Virus record (IMG/VR): IMGVR_UViG_3300045115_000277
Span: 1-62,467 of that record
Length of the DNA: 62,467 nt
Strand: one strand, 5' to 3'
DNA from: a virus
Position numbers and translations under genes: made by a program. Each line of letters starts with the position of its first letter. Position 1 is the stretch's first letter. Of the stretch, positions 33,980 to 45,900 are shown piece after piece. The notes beneath the pieces were generated by a model. It was given only the letters and a program-made list of their open reading frames with translations, did no database searches and was not told where the DNA came from.

Positions 33980-36900
33980 GTGCACGCCTTGGCCAAGTCC
34001 ATCTTCCAGCTTTCGCCGCTTGATGCCGAAACCCAGCGCCAGGCGGAGGCGGACAGCGCCAGCCTGTCCGCGCCGGAGCTGCCCGCGATTGGCGCGCCGC
34101 CGCCCCTCTCCATCCCCGCCCTGCCCGCCGCTCCCGCCAGCGCCGGATCATCGGTCGGGCGTGTGCCCGGTGCGGTGAAGCCGCCGGCGGCGCTGATCTC
34201 CGCCTTCGAGCAGGCGGCGCTCAAATATGACATTCCGATCAATATCATCATGGCGCTGGGCGAGCAGGAATCGCGCTACAATCCGATGGCGCTGGGCACG
34301 CCCACGCAATGGGGCAGGGCCAAAGGCCTGATGCAGTTTCTCGACGACACCGCCGCCCGTCTTGGCATCAACCCGTTCGATCCGCTTCAGTCGATCGACG
34401 CCGCGGCGATGCAGCTGCGCCAACGGCTGAACAAGGGCTATTCGATGGCGGACGCCGTCAAGGAGCACTTCGCCGGGCCGGATCGGAAGAAATGGGGCGT
34501 CAAGACCGCCCGCTATGGCGAGGAGGTTCTTGGCCGCGCCGCGCGCCTGCGTGAAGAACTCGCGCCGCGCTATGAGCGCGGGCCTTGGTATTCGCCCGGC
34601 GCGAAGCCGATGAAGACGGACGGCCGCCCGGTCTCGGCCGACGCGATCGGTGCCGTCATCGGCGGCACCAAGAAAGCGCCGCCCTCGCTCGCCGCGACCT
34701 TCGAGAACCCGCACAGCGCCAAGAGCGTGATCGCGCGCTATCAGAGCGAGAGCCAGCGCTTGCCGAATGAGGGAGGCATCTCTGCGACCCGCCAGCCGAC
34801 TGGCACGCTCGCCAACGCGTTGCGCGGCGCAGCAACCTCCAGCGTCGAGGCGTTCCGGCAGGCCGGTCAGGGCGTGCGGATGCAGTTCGAGGACGCCGCC
34901 GGTCCGACAATTGACGCGTGGGTGGAGCGCAACATGCCCGGTGCGCCCGGGCTCAGCCTCGACGAACAGCGCGCGGCGTTCGGCAAGACCAACACGGAGC
35001 AGGCGTTCGCTCGCTCGCAGGATCGCGCCGCTGCCGCGACGCCCAAGTTCGACTCCTGGCTCGCCGATGCCGCCTATGGCGGCCTCCAGAGCATCATTCA
35101 GACCGCGCCGGGCATCGCGACCGGCATCGCCTTCGGGCCAGCGGCCGGCCTAGCCACGCTGGGCGGCCAGACGCAGGCGCAATCCTACGCCAAGTACCGG
35201 TCGCGCGGCGCGTCGCCGGGCATGGCGCTGGCAGGCGGCCTGGGCGAAGGATCAGTCGAGATCGCCACCGAAATGCTGCCCATGGGCTGGCTTGCGGAAA
35301 AGTTCGGCACGGTGGGCCTCAAGCGGTTCATGTCGGAATATCTGCTTCGTGAAATGCCGACCGAGCAGGTTGCCACGTTCCTCCAGGACGCGATCGACAC
35401 CGCCATCGCCAATCCCGACAAGACTTGGGGCGATTTCTGGGACGAGCGCGCCGACGCCGCCGGCAAGACGGCGGTGGCGACGCTGATGCAGTCCGGCGCG
35501 TTCGCTGGCGCAAACGCCGCGCTGGCTCGCGTGGCGCGCGAGGAAGTCGACCAGGCACTGGGACATCCTGCCCCCGCTGCTTCGGCCGTGCCCGCTGCTC
35601 CTGCGGAAAGGGCGGTGGCACCTGCCGCCCCTGCTCCAGAGCCGGCCGCGCCTGCCCCACCCCCACCGGCCGGCCCGCTCGGTCGCGCACTGGCGCAAGC
35701 GCCCGCTCCAGAACCGGTCCAGCCGCCGGCGAGCGCCATCGTGCCCGACCCCGTCGATCCGATGACGCCACTCACGCCGCTTACGCTGGCGACCGATGGC
35801 GCGGAATATTCCGTCCGGCTGCTCGGGGAAACCGAGGATGCCATCTGGGTCAAGACCGACAGCGGCGAGGAATTGCAGATTCCGCGCGCCGATGTCGCGT
35901 CGGGCGCGGTGCAGCTTCTCGGCCCCGAAGCTGCTCCCCCTCAAGCGGTCAAGGAAGACTTGACGGCTGAGGCCGCGCCCGAGCAGCCAGCGCCGGCTCA
36001 GGTCGAACCTGCTGCACCTGCTGAGGCGGAAGCAGTCGATCCCGAGACGGGCGAGATCCTCGCCGTGCCAGATGCGCCAACGGAGCGGCCCGCTCCTGTC
36101 GCAGCTGCGCCAAAGCCGGTGCGATCCAAGCCCGAACCGCTCGACGGCATGGACGAGCCGCAACTGCGCGAGCGGCTGAAATATCTCGCCACCCAGGCGC
36201 GCACCAATGCTGGCTGGACTAAACCGCTGCTCGCCGAACGCAAGCGCGTTGAAGCCGCTATCGACGCAATGAACGCCGCGCAGAGCGGAGACGACGCTAC
36301 GGCCGCAATCAAGGAGGCAGAGGCAAAGGCCGCAACTTCTCCGCTCAACGACCGGCCCGAGCCGACCCAAGCGCAGAAGGACGCCGGCAATTACGCCAAG
36401 GGCCATGTGTCGATCGGCGGGCTGGACGTCAGCATCGAGAACCCGGCGGGAACGAGCCGCCGCCCCGAATGGCCGCCGCTCAAGCATAGCTACGGTTACG
36501 TGAAGCGCAGCGAGGGCGCGGACGGCGACCATGTTGACGTGTTTCTCGGCCCCAAGGCTGGCGATCCGACCAACCCGGTCTTCGTGGTCGATCAGGTCAA
36601 CAAGGACGGCACCTTTGACGAGCACAAGGTCATGGTGGGCTTCGGCGACAAGGGTGCGGCCCGGCGCGGCTATCTCGCCAATTACGAGAAGGGATGGAGC
36701 GGACTTGGCGACATCACGGAAATGTCCTTCGAGGCGTTCCGTGACTGGGTGAAGGACGGCGGCCGCACGAACGCCCCGGCTGGCACGAAAGTCGGCGCGG
36801 CGACTCCTTCGCGCGACGAAGCGTCGGAACAGCCGGTCACTGCGACCGTTTCTGTTTCCGAGCCGCCGGTGGACGCCCCCCCGCCCCCCGATCAGTCCCC

Positions 36901-39900
36901 GACGGCACAGGCTCCGACGCCGGCCGCGCAAGATGTGCCGCCCGCGTCGGAGCCAAAGCCTTCCGTCAGGCGCGAGACCGACAAGAAAAACCAGAACCCA
37001 TACGTGCGTAACGGCGAGCGTTACACGCTGACCGCAGACGTCGATTATCTGCGTGCCGGCGGCGCGTACAAGGTCGAAAGCGCCGGTAAAAAGAGCGCCT
37101 TTTTCGCCAATCTTGAAACTGACGGTCGCACATCAGTCCAAAACTGGCGGATCGAGCGAGCGCTGAAGGATGGCGTGATGAGGCGGGTGGATGATCCCGC
37201 GCCTCGCCCCTCCGCCCGACCCGCGCCTGCCAAGGAAGACGTGCCGCGCCTTATCGAAGAAGGGTTCGCCGCGAACCGGGCGGTCCTCAAGAATTTCAAG
37301 AAGGGGGACGCCGTGGAGTTCGACCACGGCAACTTCTATCGCGACGGCCGCTCGCGCACATTCTCCGGCACTGTCGACGTCGTGCAGAGCAAGGAGCAAG
37401 GCACGATTCGCGTCGTGTCCGAAAGCGGTGCCGCCTATTCCGTGCAGGCGCGCAATCTGCGGCATCGCAAGTCGGACGACACGCAGTCGCCCACCCGGCA
37501 GTTCGAAGGCAACAAGCTGTTCACGGCCGACAAGGTCGAGGCGGCAAGGGCGCGGCTCAAGGAGAAGATGAACCGCATCAACAGCGGCATCGACCCGGAA
37601 GTGCTGCTCGACGGCATCGTCATCACAGGCGCGTATATCGAGGCGGGCGTGCGCAAGTTCGGCGAATACGCCGCCGCTATGCGCGCGGACTTTGGCGACC
37701 GCATCAACCCTTACCTCCTCTCCTTCTGGGAGGGCGCGCGCAACTATCCGGGGCTGGACACCGCCGGCATGTCGTCGCCCGAGGAATCGCGCGCCGCACA
37801 TGCCGACCTGCTGTCGCCCGGTCTGCCGTCGCAAGAAGCGATTGCGCTCGGGACAGAGGTGGCGAAGCCCAAGCGGAAGAAGGCTGCGTCTACGTCGCGC
37901 ACGCTGCGCGACGACTGGGGCGTCGACCATATCGACGGCTGGACGCCGATCGAGGGCGGGCAAAATGCGGAGACGGATTTTGGCCTGAAGGGCGGTGTCA
38001 AGGATGCCTTCCTCGCCGACGCCACCGCCTACATGCGCGCCGTCGCGGCGACGCTTCGGCCGCTGGGCTTTTCGCCCCACGTCGGCAGCAAGGGCAAGGA
38101 GGCAAACCCTGTTTCGCGCAACGCCGCCGGTCCGGCTGTTTCGGGTGACGTCAGCCTCCACCTTCGGCACGCAAGCGGAGCGAACGTCTATGCGACCATC
38201 GGCGCGACGTCGATGCGGGGAGCCGTTCCGACGAACAGCGCGGGCGTCTCCATCATGTATCGCGTCTCGCGAAAAGACGGCGACAAGCAGGCCACGGCTG
38301 GTGTAAACCGGTGGGCGCCCGCCGACCTCAGCGCTGTCGATCTTGCCGACACGATCGCCTGGGAAGTCGGCCGGGGCAAGCCGGAGCTCACTCGCGATGT
38401 CGCAGAACCCGAACCAGCTGGACAAGGCCGCGATCGAAGCGGAATTCCGACGCCTGAAGCAGGACGGCGTAATGGAGACGATCCCGCTGCGCGACCGGAT
38501 CTTGGCGACCTGGCAGAAGGACAGCCCGAGGATGTGGGCGAACCTGCAATCGCAGGGCCTGACGGAGAAGATGGCGTTCGTGGTGCAGGCCCGGATGTGG
38601 CAGCGGCAGGACGAGCTGATGAAGGCGGGCCTGCCGATGACGGACGCGCGCGAGGAAGCGGAACGCGAGGAACTGCTGCTGGAGCCCGAGACGCAGGAGC
38701 CGGACGACAGCGACCTGCCGACGACGTTGCAGGACGCGCCCCCGTATCTCAAGAGCCAGTGGCGCGAGCAGATGGCCCTGCTAAGCGACGACGCGCCGAC
38801 AGCGTAGGCGAGCCTGATCTATTTCAGGATGCGCCGGAGCTTTCCGCTGCGCCCCTCGCGCCGCTCAGCCCGGCAAAGACCGGCCCCGGTAATTTCCACA
38901 TCGCCAATCCGCTGGAGATTGTTGGCGGCGGACCGGTAGCGCGGTTCGACCGCAACCGTCAGGCGATCGAAACCTACAACGCGATCAGGGACGAGGGGCG
39001 CGCCGCCACCGCGGAGGAGCAGCGCATCCTCGCCGGCTACACGGGCTGGGGAAGTTTCGGGCAGGAGCTATTCCAAGGGACGTGGGCGCGTCCCATGCCC
39101 AAGGACAGCTGGCAGGAGCGCGATCGCTGGCTGCGCGACCATCTGGGCAAGGAGGAATGGGAGAGCGCGCAGCGGTCCATCACCAATGCCCACTATACCG
39201 ATCCTCCAACCGTCATGGCGATGTGGGCGATGATGCAGCGCATGGGCTTCAAAGGTGGCCGCGTGCTCGAACCGTCCATGGGCATTGGCAATTTCTTCGG
39301 CATGATGCCGGCGGACCTGCAAAGTCGGTCCCAGCTAGCCGGGATCGAGCTCGACAGCCTGACGGGCGGCATGGCCCAGCTGCTCTACCCGGACGCCAAT
39401 GTCCGCGTGATGGGCTATCAGGAGTCGCGCACGCCCGACGACTTCTACGATGTCGTCATCGGCAACTGGCCGTTCGAGAACACCGTAATCGCCGACCGGC
39501 TCTATGATCGCCTGTCGCCCTATCTTCACGACTATTTCTTCCTGAAAGCGCTCGACCAGGTGCGGCCGGGCGGCATCGTCATGGGTATCACGTCGTCCGG
39601 CTCGATGGACAAGAAGGCGACCGGCGTCCGGCGCGAGCTGGCGCGAAAGGGCGAGTTGGTCGCAGCCTTCCGCCTGCCCTCCGGCGCGTTCGCCGAATAT
39701 GCCGGCACGAAGGTGGTCACGGACATCGTCATCCTGCGCAAGCGCGTCGAGCCGATCAGCCTCGCGGATGGAGAGGGCTGGATCAACAGCGTGCCCTATC
39801 AGACCCCTAACGGCGAAGTGCACATCAACGAGTATTACGTCGCCAATCCCTCGCATGTGATCGGAACGATCGACTTCGGCCACGGCACCACGCGCGGCCA

Positions 39901-42900
39901 ACCGGGAATGATCGTGCATCGGCCGGACGACATGGCCGAGCAACTCCAGCGCCTCATCCAGACAGTCCCGCAGGACGCCTATGCGACGGAGGCGCGAACC
40001 AAGCATATCAGCTTCGTGGCAAACCACACCGCTGACCGCGAAGGCGCTCTCACGAAGACCAAGGACGGGCTGTTCATCGTGCGCGGCGAGCATCTTGCTC
40101 CTGCGGCGGAGGTTGAGCGATATGCCGTCAAGGACGCGGCCAAGACCGCGCAGCGCGTCGATCAGCTGGAGCAGCTGGTGGACATGCGTCGCGCCTATGC
40201 GACGCTGATCGATGCCGAGCGGTCCGGCGACGCGGGGCCGGCGCGCAAGGCGCTGAAAGCGAGCTACGACGCTTTCACCAAGGCGCATGGCAAGCTCGCG
40301 GATGCGTTCGGCCTCGCCTATCTCCGCAAGATCGACGATCCCTTCTATCCGGCGCTGGCGGCGCTGGAGATCGACGGCAAGCCGGCCGCGATCCTGACCC
40401 GCAGCACGACGCGACCCGCACCGTCGATCGACAATCCGTCCATCGCCGAGGCGTTCGTCCTGGCGCGCAACAGCACGGTCAATCCGTCGCTCGACGACAT
40501 CGCGCAGCGTGCGCGGGTGGGCCGTGACGAGGCCAAGGCGGAGCTGCTCTCGACCGGTGCCGTGTTCGAGCTTCCCAACGGCGATGTCGCGCCCTCCGAC
40601 ATGTATCTGTCGGGCAATGTGCGCGAGAAGCTGCGACAGGCCAAGGCGGCGGTCGCGGAGGGGATGGCCCACCTTCAGCGCAACGTCGATGCACTGGCGG
40701 CCGTCGTGCCGGCGGACGTGCCCTATTTCAAGATTGAGACCCAGCTGGGCGCGACATGGATTTCGCCCTCCATCTATGCCGAGTTCGTCGGCCACATGCT
40801 GGGCCTGCCCAACGGCAACGATGTCGAGGTGCGTTACACCAGCGGCAGGTGGGCCGTGCGGCTGGAAGACCGGATCAAGAACCGGCCGGAAGCGCGCACG
40901 GGCTTCGGCACCGACGAATATAGCTTCCAGCGCCTCGTCAACGCCGCCTTCAGCAACCAGACCGTGACCATCCGCCGCCGCGACAGCGAGGGCGGGCAAT
41001 ATGTCGATCATGCCGCCACCGAAGAGGTGAACGGCAAGATCGCCGAAATGCGCACCAAGTTCGCCGACTGGCTGTGGAGCGATCCCGAGCGCCGCGTGGC
41101 GGTCGAGGCTGAGTATAACGAGGTTCGCAACGCGTTCGCGACGCCGCGCTTCGACGGCTCGTTCCTGCGGTTCGAGGGCATGGCGCTTTCGCTCGGCAAT
41201 GGCCCGTTCGACCTTCGCCAGCATCAGGCGGACGCCATCTGGCGCGCGCTCGTGTCGCGCCGGTCGCTCAACGCGCACGAAGTCGGCACCGGCAAGACCT
41301 TCACCATGGGCGGCATCGCGGTGGAAAGCCGGCGCTATGGCATCGCCCGCAAGCCGCTGATCTTTGCCCACAACGCCAACAGCAAGAGCGTGGCGGCCGA
41401 AATCCAGCAGATGTATCCTGCCGCCAAGATCCTCTATATCGACAATCTGACGCCGGCGACCATCGACGTGAAGATGCGCCAGATCGCGAACGATGACTGG
41501 GATGCCGTCGTCGTGCCGCACAGCCTCATCGACCGCTTCGCCTTCCGCGAAGAAACGCTGATGGACATGGCGCGCGAGGAAATCGCCGCGCTTGAGGAGG
41601 AAGCCTACGCCGCGGCGGCCGACGACGGCGCGACGCTCAAGGACGAAATGCTGGACGATCCCGAGGAGCTAAAAAAGCTCCGCTCTCCGACCGCCAAGGA
41701 ACTGGTGAAGCAGCGCCAGCGCATTATCGAGACGATCCGCAAGCAGTCGCATCGAGCCTCGCGCGAGGGCGCCATCTCCTTCGAGGAACTGGGCGTCGAC
41801 ATGGTGATGGTGGACGAGGCGCACGAGTTCAAGAAGCCGCCCATCAGCACGCGCATGAAGATGAAGGGGCTCAACACCTCGACGTCGGACCGCTCCATCG
41901 CTCTCTCCTTCCTGACGCGCTACGTCCGCGCGCAGAACGGCGGGGGCAACGTCCACCTGTTCACGGGCACGCCGGTCACGAACACGCTGACCGAAGTCTT
42001 CCACATGATGCGCTACATCATGCAGGAGGAGATGCAGGCCGCCGGCATCGACCAGTGGGACGGCTGGTTCGGCTCGTTCGCGCGCGAGGTGCTCGACGTC
42101 GAGCAGAACGCCGCCGCTGAATATGAAGCGGTGACGCGGCTCGCCGGGTTCATCAACGTGCCCGAGCTGCGGCGGATGATCGGCCAGTATATGGACACGG
42201 TCTTCGCGTCCGACATGCCGGAAATGCAGCCCCGCCGCACGAGATCGGGCAAGACCATGTCCGACGAGCTCACGGAAGCCGAGCGCGCGGAACTGCTGAA
42301 CGGGCGGACTGAGGGCGCGGCCGACCGTCCCTACAAGAAGGTCATCAACGTCACGTCCGACCTGACGCCGGCGCAGAAGGTGATTTTCGAGGAACTGCGC
42401 GGCTATGCCCGCGCCTGGCGTTCTATGTCCGGCAAGGAGCGACGCGAGGCAATGGCGGCCGGTGCGCCGGAATCGCCGATCATCACCGAGGGGCTGGCCA
42501 ACAAGGCCAGTTTCGACGTGCGTCTTTATGACGGCGAAGCAATCGCAGGACAGGAAGGTAAGATTGCCGACGACGAGGGCAGCAAGGCGTCCAGAGTGGT
42601 CGCGAACGTCAGGGAAATCTACGACAGTTCGCCGCTCGCCACCCAGGTCATTTTCGCCGAACAGGGGTTCTCGAACCGCGTGACGCGCAGTCTCGGCCGG
42701 GACGCCGATGGCAACCGGCAAACGAAGACGATTCCCTACTTCTCGACCATCCGCGACATCGTGGAGCGCCTTGTCGCGTCAGGCATCCCGCGCGCCGAGA
42801 TCGCGATCGTCGACGGCTCCACGACGAAGGACAAGCGCAAGGAGATTGCGCTGGCGATGAACGCGGCGACGATCCGCGTCGTCATCGGCAGCACCGGGAC

Positions 42901-45900
42901 GCTCGGCGTGGGCGTGAACATGCAGAAGAACCTGCGCGCCATGCACCATATGGACGCACCATGGATGCCGGGCGACCTGGAGCAGCGCAACGGGCGCGGG
43001 CAGCGGCAGGGCAACCAGTGGAACACCGTCCTCGAATATCGCTACCTGACCGACCGGCTGGACGGCCGGCGCTGGCAGGTGCTGGCGATTAAGCAGCGCT
43101 TCATCACCGCCTTCCTCAAGGCCGACGACAGCGCGCGCGTGATCGAGGGCGAGGCAGCGGCCGACGAGCAGAGCGACATCCTCCAGTCCTTCGCCGAAGC
43201 GGCCGGCGACCCGCGCATCCTGATCCGCGAGAAGCTGCGCAAGCAGCTTGACGGGGCGCAGCGGCGCGAGCGCCTCCATACGCAGGGGATCGCCAACGCG
43301 CTGGGTCAGGCTCGGCTGCTCACGAAGGCGGCGGACGACACCGAGGCCGACCTGGCCGACATCGACCGGCGTGGCGCGGTCGCGGCGGTGGACGCGCTCG
43401 TCGCCGCGAACGCGGGCAAAGGCTTCTCCATCACGGTCGACGGCAAGCGGCACGAGAAGCGCAAGGACGCGGACGACGCGATCGGCGACTGGGCCGCGTT
43501 CAATATGCGTGTGGGCGACGACGCGCGCGCGATTGGCCGTTTCGGCGAGCACGAATTGATGCTGGCATGGCCGGCGAACTCGGCCGAGCCCGAACTGCGC
43601 ATGACGATCGAGGGGCGCAAGTTCAGCGGCGGTTCGGTGCAAGGGCTTGAACAGTCGCTGCGCAAATTCTCGGCCGATGTCGAGCGCAGGCGGGGCCAGC
43701 TTGCCGAGCAGCGCGCGACCGTGGGACGTCTGGAAGCCGTAGCAAACGAGCCTTTCCATCTCGCGGCCGATCTCGACCGCTATGCCAAGGCGCTGACGGA
43801 CCTTGAGGCCGACATCCAGGCCAATCCGGTTCCCCCGCCCGCCTGGCTGCGCACCGGCGCGCCGGTCGACACGCCTGTCTTCTGGAAGGGTGCGGAGCTC
43901 ACCGTCGCGGGCCATCGCTGGACGGCGGAGGGTTGGTTCGTGCTGGCGAACGACGCCCGGGGCGACGTCGTCGTGCCCTATCTGGAGGCGAAGGACGCGC
44001 AGGGGATCAACCTCTATGAGGAGCGGCCGTTCGAAGCGCCGCAGTTGATCGAGAAGGAGGTGAAGACCGACCCGGCGCAGAGCGAGGAGAACCCGGCCGC
44101 CTACAGCATCGGCGCGCCGCGCGGCGGCGGCTTCACCTCGCCGGACGGCTTGCGGCAGCATCTGGAGGCAAGCCGCCTGGGCAGCTCCATCAAGGCGATG
44201 CTCGACGCCGGCAAGATCGTCCTGCACGCGGACGCGACGACACTGCCGATCGGCGCGCCGCGTGCGAGCATCCGCGACTTCCTCGACGGCGAAGCTGTCG
44301 CGACGCTGAGCGGGCAGGAGTTCGCGCCCGACGGCCGGCCGCTGACCGTCAAGGTGACGCAATGGTATGCGGAGCGTGGCGACGCGATCGTGGACACGCC
44401 CAACATCGGCCCGGTGACGCTCGATGCCGTGTCGGTAAAGAACTCCGTCTCCCACGGGCTGGGGCGAAGCAAATCCGCCGCCTTCGCTGCGGTGCCGGAA
44501 GTTCTTCGGCGTGGCAGGATCGTGCATAGCGAGCCGTGGCGTGGCGCGCGCGATGGCGCGATGGCCTATTTTGTCGCCGCCCCTATCCGGCTTGGCGACC
44601 AGGACATGATCGAAATCGTGATGATCCGGTCCGATTCGCACGGCGCGCGCATGTATGTCCATGAGGTGGCGGTGCGTGAAGTGCTCCGGCTCCCCGCCGT
44701 CAAGACCAGTGCAGATGCAGCCGAAGCTGGGGTGCGTGCTGGAGCGGGTGCCGGAGCAATTCGGACCATACTCGAAAATGTTTACGGAGCCAATACTATC
44801 GCGGACAAGGGGCGGAAGTCCGTCGATCAGGCCGCCGACATTCAGGGCGTCACGGCACCTGACGGAAGCATTCACCTTGTGGCGAACCAGCTTTCCAGCC
44901 GCACCGCCCTGCCCGTCCTGCTGCATGAAATGTTCCATGCCGGCGTGCGCCCGCTCATCGGCAATGCCAGTTGGACGGCGGCGCTTGGCCGACTGTCGGC
45001 GCTCTATCGGTCTGCCGCGCTGCGCGAGTCGACCGCCGACCGGGGCAACTCGGCTTATTGGCGCAAGGCGCTGGCGCGCGTGGACGTCGCCGCGCCGCCG
45101 CCCGGACAGGTCGTCGAGGAATTTGCCGCCTATGCACTGGAAGAGCGCGCGCTTGCGCCAGCCGGCGTGGGCGAGGCGCTGGACCGGCTGGTCGGCGCGC
45201 TCAAGGCGTGGCTGCTGCGGCGCTTCGGCGTGCAATTGGGGAAGATCACGCCGGCACAGCTTCAGGCACTCGCCACGGCCGCGCTGCGATCGGGCGTCAC
45301 CGCTCCTGTCGCTGACACGGCGTTCAGCCGCGTTGTGCCGGCGGCCGAGGACATCGACGCCGCGACCCCAGGCATGATCGCCAACCTCGTGACGAAGGCG
45401 ATGGACGGCAATATGAGCGTGCTCGGCGTCATTCCGCTGCGCCCACTGCTGTCCGAACTGGCCTCCCGCCTGCCCGCCGCTCGCGAATATCTCGCGCTCA
45501 AGCAGGCGATGGACCAGACGCGCGACAGCTGGCACGCGAAAGCCGACGCTGTGGCGCAGCCGTGGCTCAAGTTCCGCGTCCTGCACAAGGCCGAGAACGG
45601 CAAGCTGATGGACCTGATGCACGAGGCGACGCTCGCCGGCGTCGATCCCGCAAAGCCGTTCGCGTCGATCCTGACGCCGGCCGACCGTAAGGTGCTGGCG
45701 GACGGACCGGGCTCGGACATCTACGACGCCGCGGCGGAGAAGGCCGCCCGCGACGAGACGCGAAAGATCGCGCACGCGCGGCTGGTATCCCAGTTCACGG
45801 CGCTGACGGGGGAGGCGCAGCAGATCTACGCAACCGTGCGCGACACATATCGCGCGCTCTCCGAGGCCTTCGAACAGACGCTGCTCGACAACCTGTCCAA

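Noticed and set aside
39335-41521. 728-codon minus-strand frame opposite the methylase region
   Set aside because: Same reason; the plus strand carries conserved methylase motifs and the antisense product has no recognisable domain.
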